64,000 bases of DNA from Astragalus membranaceus (taxonomy: Eukaryota > Streptophyta > Magnoliopsida > Fabales > Fabaceae), in the NCBI GenBank assembly GCA_039519185.1, contig CM076848.1, forward strand, positions 60,228,778 to 60,292,777. Direction: 5' to 3'. Below are positions 1 through 11,340 of this stretch, one piece after another. The stretch's first letter is position 1; the number at the start of each line of letters is the position of its first letter. Under the pieces are notes generated by a model. It was not told where the DNA came from. It did not search any database and was given only the letters and a program-made list of their open reading frames with translations. A program made the translations under genes and the position numbers.

Positions 1-2156
1 ATTTAATTAAGTATTTAGGAATTTAATTTAATTTATTGGATATAATATAGTTAATTAAAATTATATTAATTTTGTGGTGGTATTAGGAAAAGGAGGCGCC
101 ACTTGGATGAGCTGGGCTTAAGTGAAAAGCCCAAGCCCATGATCCAAGTGACATGCGAATAGCTAGTGAGGCTAGGGTTTGGTGCCTCATTCGCGAATTG
201 AGAGAAAGAGAATAGAGAGAAGAGTGAGAGCGCTGTTGGAGAGGAGAAGAGGAGAAGAGAAGTCGCGACTCAAAGAGGGGCAAGGGACGTGACCTGTTGC
301 TGTGGTTCTGTTCGTGTCTGTCTCTAGGGCTTCCGTTCTTCAAATCCAAGGTAAGGGGAGTTCTATCAATTTTTATAATAATTTGTATGATAGGTTTTAA
401 GTAGGGATAGCTTAGATCTAATCCATGAGTATGAATTATGCGTGATTTCATGTTGTGGTTACGATTAGCATGTTGTTTGATGAATTCGTTGCTCAAAGAT
501 CCGTTGTTAGTGTTTGGGCGCCTAGGGCGCCATGTGTGTGCTCGTGATGTTGCTGAATTTTGATGTTTGGTGGATGATTTTTGATGATTCTATGTGTGTT
601 CATGATTGTTGTAATTGGTGTTGTGATTGATCATGTAAAAAATTTGAAAAAAAAATGCTGAAATTGTGCTGAATTTCGTGTTGCTGGAAGTGTGCAGGGC
701 GCCAGGCGCCAGGTGCTGGGCACCAATGGGCGTTGTGCGCCAATGGGCGCTGTGCGCCGTGTTGCGTATTGCGTGTGCGTCGTGTTGTGCTGGGCGCTGG
801 GCGTCAAGGGCGCCAGTGTGTGTTGTGTGTGCGCGTTGCGTGTTGCCAGGCACTGGGCGCCAAGGGCGCCAGTGTGCGTGTGTGCTGTGTTGCGTGTGTG
901 TTGTGTTGCTGGGCGCTGGGCGCCAAGGGCGCCATTTTTCAGGATGTTCCCAAATTTTTATGAAAACTGTTTTCGCTATATCTTTTGACTCGGACATCCG
1001 TTTTAAACGTTTCAAAAAGTGTTGGGAAGCTTTTCCAGTTGTCTACCTGTGTGTCTTATTTTTAAAAATAAAAACTTATTATTTTCTGGTGGCTTCTATA
1101 ATGACGATGATGCCCTTAGTGGCTAGTTAAAGGACGTTTTTTGCCCTTAGTGGCCAATATTATTGATGATGATGTGTAAATGACGATGATGCCCTTAGTG
1201 GCTAGTTAAAGGACGTTTTTTACCTTAGTGGCCAATATTATTGATGATGATGTGTAAATGACTGTTTTGCCCTTAGTGGCTACTGTATGTTTGGTGACGT
1301 TTATGGATAAGTGACGATGAGGCCCAAAGGGCTAAGCGACGATGATAATATAGCGACGTTGTTGTGTGTAATTATGAATTGACAGGTGCTGTGCCTCTTA
1401 TTTGGCAAATTGGTAAGTGACGGGTCACATAGTTGACTGTGATTGTGTGTGTTTGTGTGTGATGCATGTCATAGTGTCTCATGTATCCCATGTGCATGAA
1501 CCCAGCGACGATGAAGCCATAAAGGCTAAGCGACGATGAGGCCATAAAGGCTAAGCGACGATGATGAAAGGTACCTCATGCATATGCCCGCGAGTGGGTT
1601 GCATTTCATATAGTCACATGACATTGTGATGAGTTGTTGTAATGACGTAATTGATGAATTGTGATGTGATTACTCTAGTGCTGTGACTTGACTTATTGCT
1701 TATCATATGATTTATTATATGGATTGAATTGGACTCACCCTTCTGTTTGAATGTTACCCCTATGCGGTAACGTGCAGGTGATCGCGAGTGAAGGACTAGG
1801 TACCTTCACTACTTCGAGTCGAGTCGTCATGCTCTGATACGTAGCACTCAGGGGGGGAACGAACTTGATGTTTATGAATGATTTCGGTTGTTATGTCTTT
1901 GTTGACGATTCTGTTTTATTTTGTTATTCCGCTGCGTAGTTGGTTTTATTGACGTTAAGTTTTATTTGCGATGATAACTGTGGTTTTGAGGCTCTCCTTT
2001 TAGTGACGTGCTACGTGATGCATGATTATTGTGTTTGAGCTGTTTTATTGAGAAGCGTTGTTTTATTGAAGTATGTGTAACATTCCTCGTGCGAAATAAT
2101 TTTTTTTGAACTCCGATTTTTACAAACAAATTAACGGGTAGAAAAGGGGTGTTACA
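1..2156 (+). mobile_element. 3' LTR of a Tekay-like Ty3/gypsy element (Tekay-2), cut by the window start
   Basis: This LTR is nearly the reverse complement of the one at 23846-26048. By that comparison the window starts about 28 bases inside it. It ends in GGGGTGTTACA at 2156 and is followed by CCCTG, the complement of the CAGGG beside the other LTR at 26049. It holds a GGCGCC-rich block near 690-945 and short direct repeats built on 'gacgatgatgcccttagtgg' near 1100-1320. Open frames inside it (for example 83-496) have no recognisable protein and mirror frames in the other LTR. The element's own interior should lie to the left, outside the window. Plus orientation is given by TGTAACACCC as the LTR start in the complete copies. 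Confidence 0.85.
690..945. repeat. GGCGCC-rich palindromic block in Tekay-2 LTR
   Basis: Repeated GGCGCC, GGCGCCAAGGGCGCC and CTGGGCGC words alternate with TGTGTGCG-type spacers. The block sits in an otherwise AT-rich LTR, and the same block appears inverted at 25087-25330. GC content and CpG density stand out sharply from the surroundings. Confidence 0.8.
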
Positions 2157-2328
2157 CCCTGTCAGGCACCCTCATGGGCGCTGGCTGCTTCATCACAGGC
2201 GCCTTTCCAGGCGCTCTCATGGGTGACGCTTCGAGCTCGGGGTCTGCCTCTAGGAGCCATGGAGCAGCAAGAGAAAAGTTCGAGTAGCGATGATGTGAAA
2301 GATAGATATCTCCCACTGTGGTCGCCAA
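2157..2328 (-). mobile_element. 5' leader of non-autonomous Tat element, with primer binding site
   Basis: Read on the minus strand, the Tat 5' LTR is followed after one base by TGGCGACCACAGTGGGAG (2310-2327), the expected position of the tRNA primer site. Tat/Ogre elements are generally reported to use tRNA-Arg, but I could not check the match. The leader then enters the 45-bp repeat 'gatgaagcagccagcgccc...' that continues at 26049, across the Tekay-2 insertion. No reading frame is recognisable. Confidence 0.75.
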
Positions 2329-2693
2329 TGTTCTGTACCGAGCAGCTTTTTGGTCGGCTGCTGTTGGTAGGTCTCTTGCTGTCCTGGCAGGAGGTCAGTG
2401 AGCGCCCGGGGGGGTACCTGCAAGCCACTCCGACGCTCAAGTCAGTATATAGATTATATGAGTGAAGGTACTAAGGATAGAGATTGAACCTTTTTTAGGG
2501 CAAAGTATGCCTGTATTTATAGGAAATCGTGCCCCTTCGTGGATCGTTGGATTGGTAGAGTCGATCTTGACCGTCCAAGCATGTTGGGCTCGTGTGAGGT
2601 GGACATGGGCTGGATTGATTGGGCTAATCCGTTCCAATTGCTGAATGCACCTCCTGGTTTTGCTAATAGGACCCCCTGGTTGACTCCAGCACA
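2329..2693 (-). mobile_element. 5' LTR of Tat-type element
   Basis: This 365-bp LTR on the minus strand runs from TGTGCTGGAG to GGTACAGAACA and is about 98% identical by eye to the LTR at 41268-41631. It carries a TATAAATA box and the 'acttgagcgtcggagtg' segment I associate with Tat-lineage LTRs. Its outer flank, read on the minus strand, ends in ATTGC. That equals the flank after the LTR at 41631, so the two are ends of one element despite their opposite orientations. Confidence 0.88.
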
Positions 2694-2790
2694 GCAATTA
2701 ACAAAGCGGATATACCTATCAGTAGGGGTATGTCCGCTTTGTTAAAATGCAAATCGGATTTATCTCCCTGATAGGTAAATCTGATTTGTA
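2694..2790. repeat. Tandem CGGAT hairpins (left half of Tat target site)
   Basis: Two imperfect hairpins lie in tandem. The first has arms ACAAAGCGGATATACC and GGGTATGTCCGCTTTGT; the second has arms AAATCGGATTTA and TAAATCTGATTT. The same ~90-bp unit resumes at 41632, where the other end of the Tat element stops. Read without the Tat insertion the two halves form one array. Confidence 0.75.
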
Positions 2791-2882
2791 CTAAATTCGA
2801 CGGGTAGGATTTGACTGCCAATGTTGATCAACGGTGTAGATTGCACCGACAATATCAACGGTTGATAATCATTGACGAATTC

Positions 2883-2890
2883 TATAAATA
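2883..2890 (+). promoter_or_regulatory. Possible TATA box
   Basis: TATAAATA lies about 65 bases upstream of the ATG at 2956, which opens a MULE-like coding fragment. The spacing is reasonable for a plant promoter, but there is no other support. Confidence 0.35.
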
Positions 2891-2955
2891 CCCATTGCCA
2901 ACCTCATTCCTTTCACTCAAAATTTCACCCTCACTTGCTTATTTCACTCATCCAA

Positions 2956-3347
2956 AATGGAGATATGCCTCACTCAATGCTCAGATGACAATAGGCTTTG
3001 CGGTATACATCATCGGGACCAAATCACGATGAGAAGACGGTGTCCACTTCTAGAGTGCTCAACCGGTGTTATGCAGAATCCACCGCGGCATGGGGTTTGA
3101 AGGTTTGAAGGATAAAGTGTGGTCCAAAGTTCAAGTGACTGGTGACGACCGTGACGTCACTAGTATCACTTATCGCAAACCCTATCTTGGAGACGATGGC
3201 CGCGTTTCCTTCTTGTCCATGACAATCAAGACTGACGAAGACATGTCGAACATGTTAAACATTCATGACACGCTTCAGGGGTATAAGTCGTTGGAGCTGT
3301 ACGTGGAAACTCAACGGAGTGTAAATGAGATTTTACGTCGTGTTTGA
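2956..3347 (+). pseudogene. MULE transposase N-terminal-like fragment
   Basis: The ATG at 2956 opens a frame of about 47 codons that stops near 3109. A shifted frame (3066-3347, 93 codons) continues with a segment containing GDDGRVSFLSMTIKTDEDM and LELYVETQRS. This resembles the short N-terminal domain before MuDR-type transposases in plants (a 'Y/V-S-x-L-x-L-x-x-DEDM...IELYV' pattern), recognised from memory and not from a search. There is no catalytic DDE region: the frame ends at 3347 and the next gene is convergent. It lies between hairpin repeats and the PMD gene and may be part of the same mobile unit. The frame break suggests a pseudogene; an unannotated intron is the alternative. Confidence 0.4.
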
Positions 3348-3522
3348 CGACCAGAATTTTAGGAAAATGTATCTATCTATTGTTATTGTAGTTGGTTATG
3401 TTTTATCTTTTATCGCATGAATGAAATCGAAATTTTAATAAAACTCCACAAATATAATAAACAAGAAATAATATGAATCAAGTCATAAAAAAATAGTTCA
3501 AGCATACAATCCCACAAAACCC

Positions 3523-5342
3523 CTAGTCACGCCCCGGTAGCATATGCAGTAACCGCGTGAGGCGAGCGTATGTCTGACTACCCATCCTAATGTCTCCGCT
3601 CCGAAGCCCCCTCCGAATCTCCTCCTCCACAATCTCGAGCAAATCTGGCTGTACTGGTGGTGGTGGTGGTGATGCAACCCGTAAGAGTCTAGGAATAGAT
3701 GCTCTCACATACCAATGTAAGTAATCCGGAGCAACCCGACCCAACAACTCAGCAGAATAAGTAGTACGCAAAACCTCCTCCACCAAAGGCATATAATGTG
3801 CAATACAAAAAATGCAGTCTGCATGGCACGGATGACCACTAAGAGGGTGACGTGGGATAACCTGCACGTACCCAAACTGTCTGAGGCACCTATCTGGCAT
3901 GTAGGGAACAGTGATGTCTCCCCAGCTGATGTGTCACCTGTATAATGACACATGCTCAAAGTCTCTATCCTCCCGGTGCTCCTCAAACGGTCACCAACAG
4001 ACATCATCCGATGTCAGCGCATCAATCCTCTGCATGTATACCCCCAGCTTCACTCCATCTGTCTTCTTCTTCCTCCAACGCCCACACAGTGCTCCAGCCC
4101 GCAATCCACCCCTCCTCTCCACTAGCTGAGGAAAATACCATAAAATCCAGCTCTGAAAAAAAGAAGATAAACAACATGGTGAATTAAAAACTGTTAACAT
4201 AAATTTAACCAAACTCGGAAAAAATTAACTTAAAATTATTACCTGTAAGAGGGTCGCATACCCTCCTAACTAATGCGCCTGGTCCAAGCAGAAGTAGTTC
4301 AGCTGGTCATACATGAAAGCAAGTGCTGCTGCCCCCATGCATATGATCCCACACCAGCTGCACTGACATCCTCAAGTAGCAGCAGCCACTTAGCCTCAGC
4401 CCTGTCGCCGGTCTTGACTGTGAAGATGGACCAGCTCAGGATCAGAAGGATAAAGGCCCTGATAGCAGGCCACAAGTCATTCTCTATGGACCCTCTACTA
4501 ACAATCTCATGCAGACACTCAAAACGGTAATATGGGAAAGATGAAGCTCGACACTCCAGCCCCGCCTCCTCGATAGTCACACCTAGATAAACATGTGCTA
4601 GGTGGATGGCCTGATCAGTGGTGACAGAAGTAGGTGGAGCTCTGTAGTAGTTCCCCGTAATGGGTAGATGCAGCAAACAGGAGACATCATCCAAAGTAAT
4701 CGTCATTTCACCAAATGGTAAGTTAAATGACGATGTCTCTAAGTGTCACCTCTCAAGAAAAGCAGACATCAGCTCATGGTCCACCTTTGTATGTCCGGTC
4801 GAGACGAGGGGGGCTAATCCGGAACCTGTGATAAAGGCCCACAACCGGTGGTTTTGGGAAAACCCAAGCAGTCTCTGAGCCAGCTTGTTACCATGGTTGG
4901 TAACCTTCAATTTACGCTAATATGTTTGTATTATAAAAAAAAAATAAGACTAGGTAAATAAATTAAACTAAGAAGGCTACGTAAATAAATTAAACTTACC
5001 GGGTCTCTCAATATAACGGTACAAACATGAGATGCTAGCCCAGTGAATAGAGGAGGCTGCTCCTCATGCTGTTCCTGATGCCCCTGCTGAGGCTGATCCT
5101 CCTGGTAATGCTGCTGCTGCTGATACTGCTGCTGCTGGTAGTCCTCAGGCATAGAATGGTCCTCAGACATAGAATGCATGGTGCCCCTCCTGGCCCTCCT
5201 CATAGTGATAGTCTGGGGCCTCCTCCACCTGCTGATACTGTTGTTGTCGGCTACGCCGGGTAGACGCATGTCCTGCAATCCTGTGGCGGGTGCGTGTACT
5301 GGGAGCAGGTAGCGAGGCCTAAGCCGAGGACTCCCCTCGATA
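3523..5342 (-). CDS. Plant mobile domain (PMD / MAIN-like) gene, probably transposon-associated
   Basis: Three coding blocks read in order on the minus strand. The first (about 5342-5030) is glutamine-rich and low in complexity. The second (about 4890-4240) holds the PMD core, with LLGFSQNHRLWAFI, FGEMTITLDDVSCLLHLPI and LGVTIEEAGLE. The third (about 4140-3523) has PDRCLRQFGYVQVIPRHP and ends in a stop at 3523. PMD proteins (MAIN, MAIL family) are nuclear proteins implicated in silencing and genome stability, and many copies sit in transposons. AT-rich gaps between blocks look like introns, but I cannot fix the splice sites. Hairpin repeats on both sides (2694-2790, 5392-5435) and the convergent MULE-like fragment suggest a mobile unit. 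A copy of the first block is at 54300-54590. Whether this copy is intact is uncertain. Confidence 0.6.
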
Positions 5343-5391
5343 CCTATTGGACACTGGGATAAAAAACAAATTTTTAAACAAAAATAAAACA

Positions 5392-5435
5392 CAAATCGGA
5401 TCTAGCTATATCCGATGCGAAATCGGATATAGGTA
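5392..5435. repeat. CGGAT hairpin bordering the PMD gene
   Basis: ATCGGATCTAGCTATATCCGAT is an imperfect palindrome followed by a second ATCGGATATAGG arm. It lies just upstream of the PMD gene, and the same sequence is at 54215-54257 beside the PMD copy. It belongs to the hairpin class seen at 2694-2790 and 41632-41865. Confidence 0.65.
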
Positions 5436-5548
5436 GTGATAACTCTATTTTATATAGAGTTATTTATGCATCTAAACATAACTAAATTGCTTGAAACCAA
5501 GTATAAAATCTGTTAAATATAGTAGAATAAGTAAGATAACAACATCAC

Positions 5549-6712
5549 GGCTTTCCACAATTGGACCTCCCCTTTGGACTCAATCTTCTCAATCAAAGCT
5601 CTGAAAAGTAACAATGGTTAAGCCACCTTTGGTCAGCTTGATCTCCAAGCAAACCCTCACTTGAAGGAAACCTCCAAGGCTATATAAAGGCTTCCATTTC
5701 TCACTTGAAGATCATCTCATTCATAAGCAATTCACATATAATTTAGTAGTTTCCTTTCTTGTATTTTATTTTATAGTTTTAGTAGTAGTTAGTTGGCAAG
5801 AAGGTAAGGAGGGAACTGACGACTTCTTCCTTCACTTCTTCATCAAGTTAGTTAGGTGCAATTGCACCAGGAAGTCAGTGCTTCTGCACTGCTGGGCAAA
5901 TTTATGCAAGAGTACTTCAATCAGTGTAATCTCTACCGTATTGATATCTCTTGTATTTTCCATTATATTAACATGTTTTATTTCATCTATCTTTGCCTTG
6001 CAATGCATATTATGAGCTAAACCTCTTTGGTTGAGATGTTCTAACTTTATACTGAGCTTTTGAGTAAGTTATTGTGCATTTAAGTGTTGCATGTATTTTG
6101 GGTCTTGTGTTATACTATATCCATCTTATTGTGAGGTTGATCCCTTAGAATAAGTAGAGTTATATTCACAGACATGGTTTATAACTAGAAATCAAGACTA
6201 ATAAGGGTGAGTGTTTTAATGAAGGCTTTGTTAACTTGAGTAATAAAAAAAACTTTGTTAAAACCATGTTAAGTCCTAGACATAGGATAACATAGTCCTT
6301 AGGGTGAAACAGTGGGTACTTCAAAGGCAAGAGTGAACTTATTTAGCACGCCTAGACATAGGAAGCTTGTAACGAAACTCTGAAGAAAGTAGTTGAAAGG
6401 CACATACTCATGCAGCTGCACTCAATGCATCTGAACCTTGGTGCATCTGCACCACGTAAAAGCACAAAATTCTCAAAAGTGAATTATTTAGTGAAGACAT
6501 CTCAACTATCATTCTCAACTGATTTCCTTCATATTCTTTTACATATTTACATTTTGTTTTCCTTAAACATCAAATATCCAAAATTGTGAGTAGTGTAGTA
6601 GCACCAATTTATATTTTCTTAAACATACAAGAGTTAATCCAATCCCTGTGGGTTCGATCTTTTATACTACTTGTTTGTGACTGTGTATACTTGCACACTT
6701 TTCCACACACCA
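5549..6712 (+). mobile_element. Athila copy A, 5' LTR (start deleted)
   Basis: This is homologous to the inverted LTR at 52571 to about 54112 of copy B, starting at the shared GGCTTTCC. It lacks about 370 bases present at the start of copy B's LTR, so the true 5' terminus is gone. It ends CCACACACCA six bases before the primer site. It contains repeated 'agtgcagatgcact'-type words, also typical of copy B. Confidence 0.75.
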
Positions 6713-6718
6713 AGTTTT

Positions 6719-6736
6719 TGGCGCCGTTGCCGGGGA
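6719..6736 (+). promoter_or_regulatory. Athila primer binding site (tRNA-Asp type)
   Basis: TGGCGCCGTTGCCGGGGA follows the LTR end. This 18-mer is the well-known Athila-type primer site, complementary to the 3' end of tRNA-Asp. Confidence 0.85.
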
Positions 6737-6911
6737 TTGCCATTAATTTTTGTTGTTTAGATTTATAAATTAGTGTTTTATTATTCTGGTAGTTTGTTTC
6801 TTAGTGCAGATGCACTAGCTTATGCACAGGGTCAGATCACCAGAATTTGCATTAGATCCTGAGATAGAGAGAAGGTTTAGAAAGCAACGAATTCAAAGTT
6901 GCGGAGTCACT

Positions 6912-7062
6912 ATGTCTCATCAAAATTTACACTAAAAATTGTGTATTTTAGTGTTTTTTTACGATTTTAATACATACCTAATTTAAATCCGTATCTAATA
7001 TTTCATAACTCAACACGGTAGTTTTATACCTCTTTTACAAGGTAGATATTTTTTATAAATAA

Positions 7063-7141
<79 letters not shown>

Positions 7142-8386
7142 TAAAAGCGGTCAAGACTAACGGTTTTTTTTGTGTTTATTTCAATTGTCTTGATGTTGCC
7201 GACCCTTTTGTACGCATGAAATCTTGCCGACACTTTTTGTATCACCATAATATTTATAATTAATTTAGAATTATAAATATTAATTTTTTAAATTAATTAA
7301 TATAACTTAATTCAATGATTTGATATGATATTATGATTATGATATTGTCGCGGATGACAACATGAGCAAATCATACCGGCTAGATTAGAATCCATTTTAT
7401 ATTCCTCTCCTTGTCGTGGGCACTGGGCAGTTAGGCTTTGGACATTATTCATAAAGTTTAATATATATTATTCTTGATTTGCATTAAATAATACTCCAGT
7501 TCAAAGACCAAAACTCTCTCCTTTGATAGCTAATTAAATATTAATTGATTTTGTAGATCTTTACTCGATTTACAAAAGAAAATATTACTATAATTCGCAA
7601 ATCATACCGGCTAGATTATAATCCATTTTATCTTCCTCTCCTTGTCGTGGGCAGTTAGGCTTTGGACATTATTCATAAAGTTTAATATATATTATTCTTG
7701 ATTTGCATTAAATAATACTCCAGTTCAAAGACTAAAACTCTACTTTGATAGCTAATTAAATATTAATTGATTTTGTAGATCTTTACTCGATTTACAAAAG
7801 AAAATATTACTATAATTCACACGCGAGTCGCCCCGATACTTCAAAAATGGAGACGTATCTGTGTCGGATACGTATCCGATACCGATACACACCCGATACT
7901 TCCTGATACGTACCCAAAGAGTATCCAATAATTTTTTTACTTCTTTTTAAAAATATTTGACTCGATACTTTTTAGATACATATTTGATACTTCTTACCAA
8001 CTAAGGATACTTCTCAGATACTTTTTCGATACCTCTTACCAACTAAGCACATGATTGTCACTCATATATGATACACTTTAATACCTCAATAACTAAAAGA
8101 CAAAATTATATGTTTTTTTCATAATACAATAATAGAAGAAATAATACATTGTGATATGAGTTGGATAAATATACGTAACTATCTCTACTTGATAAGATCA
8201 CAAGTATTTATTTCTACAATGTGATGAATATATATTGACTAATGATATGCTTATGTTTTATTGACCAATTACGTACTAATATGAATATCTTAGTCTATAA
8301 AAAGTCATCTATTTCTGCCACTGACTATTCGTATTATACGATTTCGGGTGGTCTCAGTTATTTGTCCACCATTACTTTTTATGACT
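6912..8386. mobile_element. Unclassified 1.5-kb insertion inside Athila gag
   Basis: The insertion is bounded by the direct repeat AGTCACT (6905-6911 and 8387-8393), a possible 7-bp target duplication. It contains (AT)n at about 7063-7138, a tandem duplication of about 230 bp (copies from about 7365 and 7599), and a block with many ATACGTATCCGATAC-type words (7840-8040). The same insertion is at 50631-52353 in copy B, so it predates the Athila duplication. I found no coding capacity and no clear terminal inverted repeats. An ancient non-autonomous element is the simplest reading. Confidence 0.5.
7063..7138. repeat. (AT)n microsatellite
   Basis: An uninterrupted AT dinucleotide run inside the gag insertion; the equivalent run in copy B is at about 52121-52196. 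Confidence 0.95.
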
Positions 8387-10935
8387 AGTCACTCATACAT
8401 AGATCTAGACCAGGTTCAAGCGGAGGATCAGCCAGAGGTGGCCCAAGCACTCATTGTGAACCTGAGAATGATCACAGAAATCAATTCATCAACATGGGAC
8501 CAATAGGTATGATTAATGATAGAAATAGACCCATGAGGGATTATGCTATGTTTAATCATCAAGATATGCAAACAAGTATAGCTAGACCTCATATTGATGC
8601 TGTGCATTTTGAATTTAAACCCATGATGTTCCAAATGCTACAAACAATTGGTCAATTTGGTGGATCCATCCATGAGGATCCCAAGAGCATTTAAAACAAT
8701 TTTTTGAAGTATGTAGTAACTTTATTCTTCCTGGTGTTAGTGAAGATGTATTTAGACTTAAGTTATTTCCATATTCTTTGAAAGATAAGGCTAAATCTTA
8801 GTTGAATTCAATGGAGCCTAATTCTATTCATTCATGGAATGAAATGACTGAAAAGTTTTTAGCAAAATATTTTCCACCCATCAAAAATTCCAGAATGAGA
8901 AATGATATTACATCTTTTAGACAAAAAGAATTTGAATCGTTGTTTGAAGCATGGGAAAGATGGAAAGAACTTTTAAGAAAATGTCCACATCATGGTCTAC
9001 CTGTCATTATTCAAATGGAACTTTTTATAATGGTTTAGAACCCCAAACCAGAATAATGCTTGATGCATCATCTGGGGGTGTGTTATTAAACTTGTCTTAT
9101 AATGAAGCATGTGAATTGATAGATAGAATTGCAACAAACAGTTCTAGTTGGCCTATTGAGAGGGTGAATACCCAAAAGAAACCATCCGGGGTACATGAAA
9201 TTAGTGATGTATCAGCCCTATCTGCTCAGTTATCCTCACTGACAAACATGTTTAAAAACTTCACTTCAACCAGTGCACATGCACCTAGTGCAGCTGCACC
9301 AACAGAAAACACTGCAGCAGTCATAGAACAAGCCCCTCCAGGTGATACATCTTGTGTGTATTGTGGAGGAACCAACCCCTACTCTAACACATATAACCCT
9401 GGTTGGAAGAACCACCCAAACTTCAGGTGGAACAATAACAATACTAGTGCACATGCACCAAGTGCATCTGCATCAGCCACACCACTAGGATTCCAATCTC
9501 AGAATTACCAAAGACAACAAACACCTGCCAATGATAACTCCTTAGAAGCCTTGCTCAAATCCTTCATTAGTGAAACTAGAACAGCTAGGCAAGCACAAGA
9601 TGCATCTATAAATAATTTGGAGAATCAAGTGGGACAATTGGCTACAGCTCTGTATCAAAGACCAATAGGTACACTACCATCAAATACAGAAGCCACCACA
9701 TCCCACAGGTCAGGTAAGGAACAAGTGAAGGCCATTTCTTTAAGGAATGGAAAAGATCTTTCAGAACCACAAGAGATTGAAGGTACAGGTAAGGGAGGAA
9801 AAAATAAAAATGAAAAAAATACTCAAAATGCAGAAGCACCTGATGCATCTGCATCTCATGAAGTTCCAACTCCAAGGTTAGTCCCTGAATACCCTCCTCC
9901 TCCTTTTCCTCAAAGGTTAAAAAAGGCACATGAGGAGAAGCAATTCAGTAAGTTTCTTGAAATTTTAAAACAATTACACATCAATGTTCCCTTAGTTGAA
10001 GCACTTCAACAAATGCCTAATTATGCTAAATTTATGAAAGATGTGCTTTCAAAAAGAAGAAGGTTAGGAGATTTTGAAACAGTTGCTATGTTCAAAGAAT
10101 GTAGTCTGATTTTACAAAGTAAAATACCAAGAAAACTAAAGGATCCTGGCAGTTTTACAGTTCCATTCTCAATAGGAAAATCTTATAAAGGTCGTGCATT
10201 ATGTGATTTAGATGCAAGTATCAACTTAATGCCTAAATCCATATTTACACAACTTGGAATTGGAAATGCTAGACCTACAACATTAACACTTCAACTTGCT
10301 GATAGATCAATAGCTTATCCAAAGGGAATTATTGAAGATATTCTGGTTAGGGTTGACAAATTTGTATTTCTTGCAGATTTTGTTATTCTTGATTTTGATG
10401 CAGATAAAGAAGTACCAGTCGTTCTTGGAAGACCATTCTTAGCAACTGGGAAAGCCCTAATTGATGTACATAAGGGAGAACTAAACAAGAGAGTGAATGC
10501 CGTGACCGTGGTCCCGACGTAGACGGCTCAAAAATTGATTATTTTAGGAGTCGCCACCCAATTTATTTAATAGGGAAATTGAGAAAAACCTACATTTAAC
10601 TTATGGTCTGCGTAACCTAGGTTGGATTCGGGAGTCGGTTATGCAAAGGGAAGGGCGAAAACCTAATTCCAGTACACCCCTAATACATCTGCCCTACGAC
10701 AGTTACCCTAAATCTGATTGTGCAAGTATTAATAAATTACTTAATTATTTACCCAAAAATAGAATAATATTTAGTAAAAGAATGACTAATTATTCACAAA
10801 AAAATAAGAACTAGCTTAAAAAATTTAATTTTGACTTGACGGGGAAGCCCCGCTCCTACGTATCCTCAGGTGCAATGAGGAACTCAAAAGTCACGTAGTT
10901 CTTTCTGAAAAATTTTGTTGGTTGGTATTTTTTAT

Positions 10936-11340
10936 ATATAGGGGTTTTAGGATTATTGAGCTGTACAGCTCATCCATCCTAGAACGCTGACTAACCCGTC
11001 TGTATAGTCGACTTAGTCCCCTACTTTTATAAAAATGGAGTTTTTGGAGTTTTGGAAAATGATTTGATGTGTGTTGGTTTGATTTTATTTGAATAGGGAT
11101 TTTAGGACTCTTGATCCGTAAGGTTCATTCATCCTAAAACGCTGACTAACCCGGCCGTACGGCCGACTTAATCCCCTATTTTTTAAAAAATTTGATTTCT
11201 GGGGAGAAATGTGTTTGTATTTTTTAATTTAGAAATTGCTTGTTTTAAATAGGGATTTTAGGACATGATCCGTAACGGTTCATTAGTAACCTAAAAGCAG
11301 ACTAACCCGACTGTACAGTCGATTTAGTCCCCTATTTACA
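10936..11340. repeat. Three spaced ~90-bp hairpin repeats in the LTR-like sequence
   Basis: Three units start with TAGGGATTTTAGGA-like and end with TAGTCCCCTA-like sequence, at about 10938-11028, 11094-11185 and 11250-11339. Each has CTAACCCG followed by a different central palindrome: a GTCTGTATAGTC-like one, GGCCGTACGGCC, and GACTGTACAGTC. The first also has GAGCTGTACAGCTC. Confidence 0.75.

Larger units (their letters stand above)
6822..10497 (+). pseudogene. Athila copy A gag-protease, disrupted
   Basis: An ATG at 6822 starts gag, which is broken at 6912-8393 by an inserted sequence and resumes near 8394. The gag body has WNEMTEKFLAKYFPP and LFEAWERWKELL, characteristic of Athila. A tryptophan codon of copy B is a stop near 8800, and further frame changes follow near 8690 and 9030. 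The segment encoding the CCHC-type knuckle in copy B is deleted near 9370. The longest open stretch (8951-10522) runs through the aspartic protease domain, whose active site reads CDLDASINLMP where the family has D-L-G-A-S. At 10497 the protease is cut by an LTR-like sequence; the last codons of that frame belong to it. Not functional. Confidence 0.8.

Noticed and set aside
83..496. 137-codon frame, found again at 25525-25938
   Set aside because: It occurs in both Tekay-2 LTRs because the LTRs are copies. It is a splice-rich leader-like stretch with no domain; LTRs of this family do not encode proteins.
590..1130. Cysteine/alanine- and histidine-rich frames on both strands
   Set aside because: Translation of the GGCGCC/TGTGTGCG block inside the LTR.
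6905..6925. CACTA transposon start (gagtCACTATG) in Athila A gag
   Set aside because: The far end lacks a matching TAGTG terminus with inverted-repeat similarity, and the AGTCACT direct repeat explains the CACTA word.
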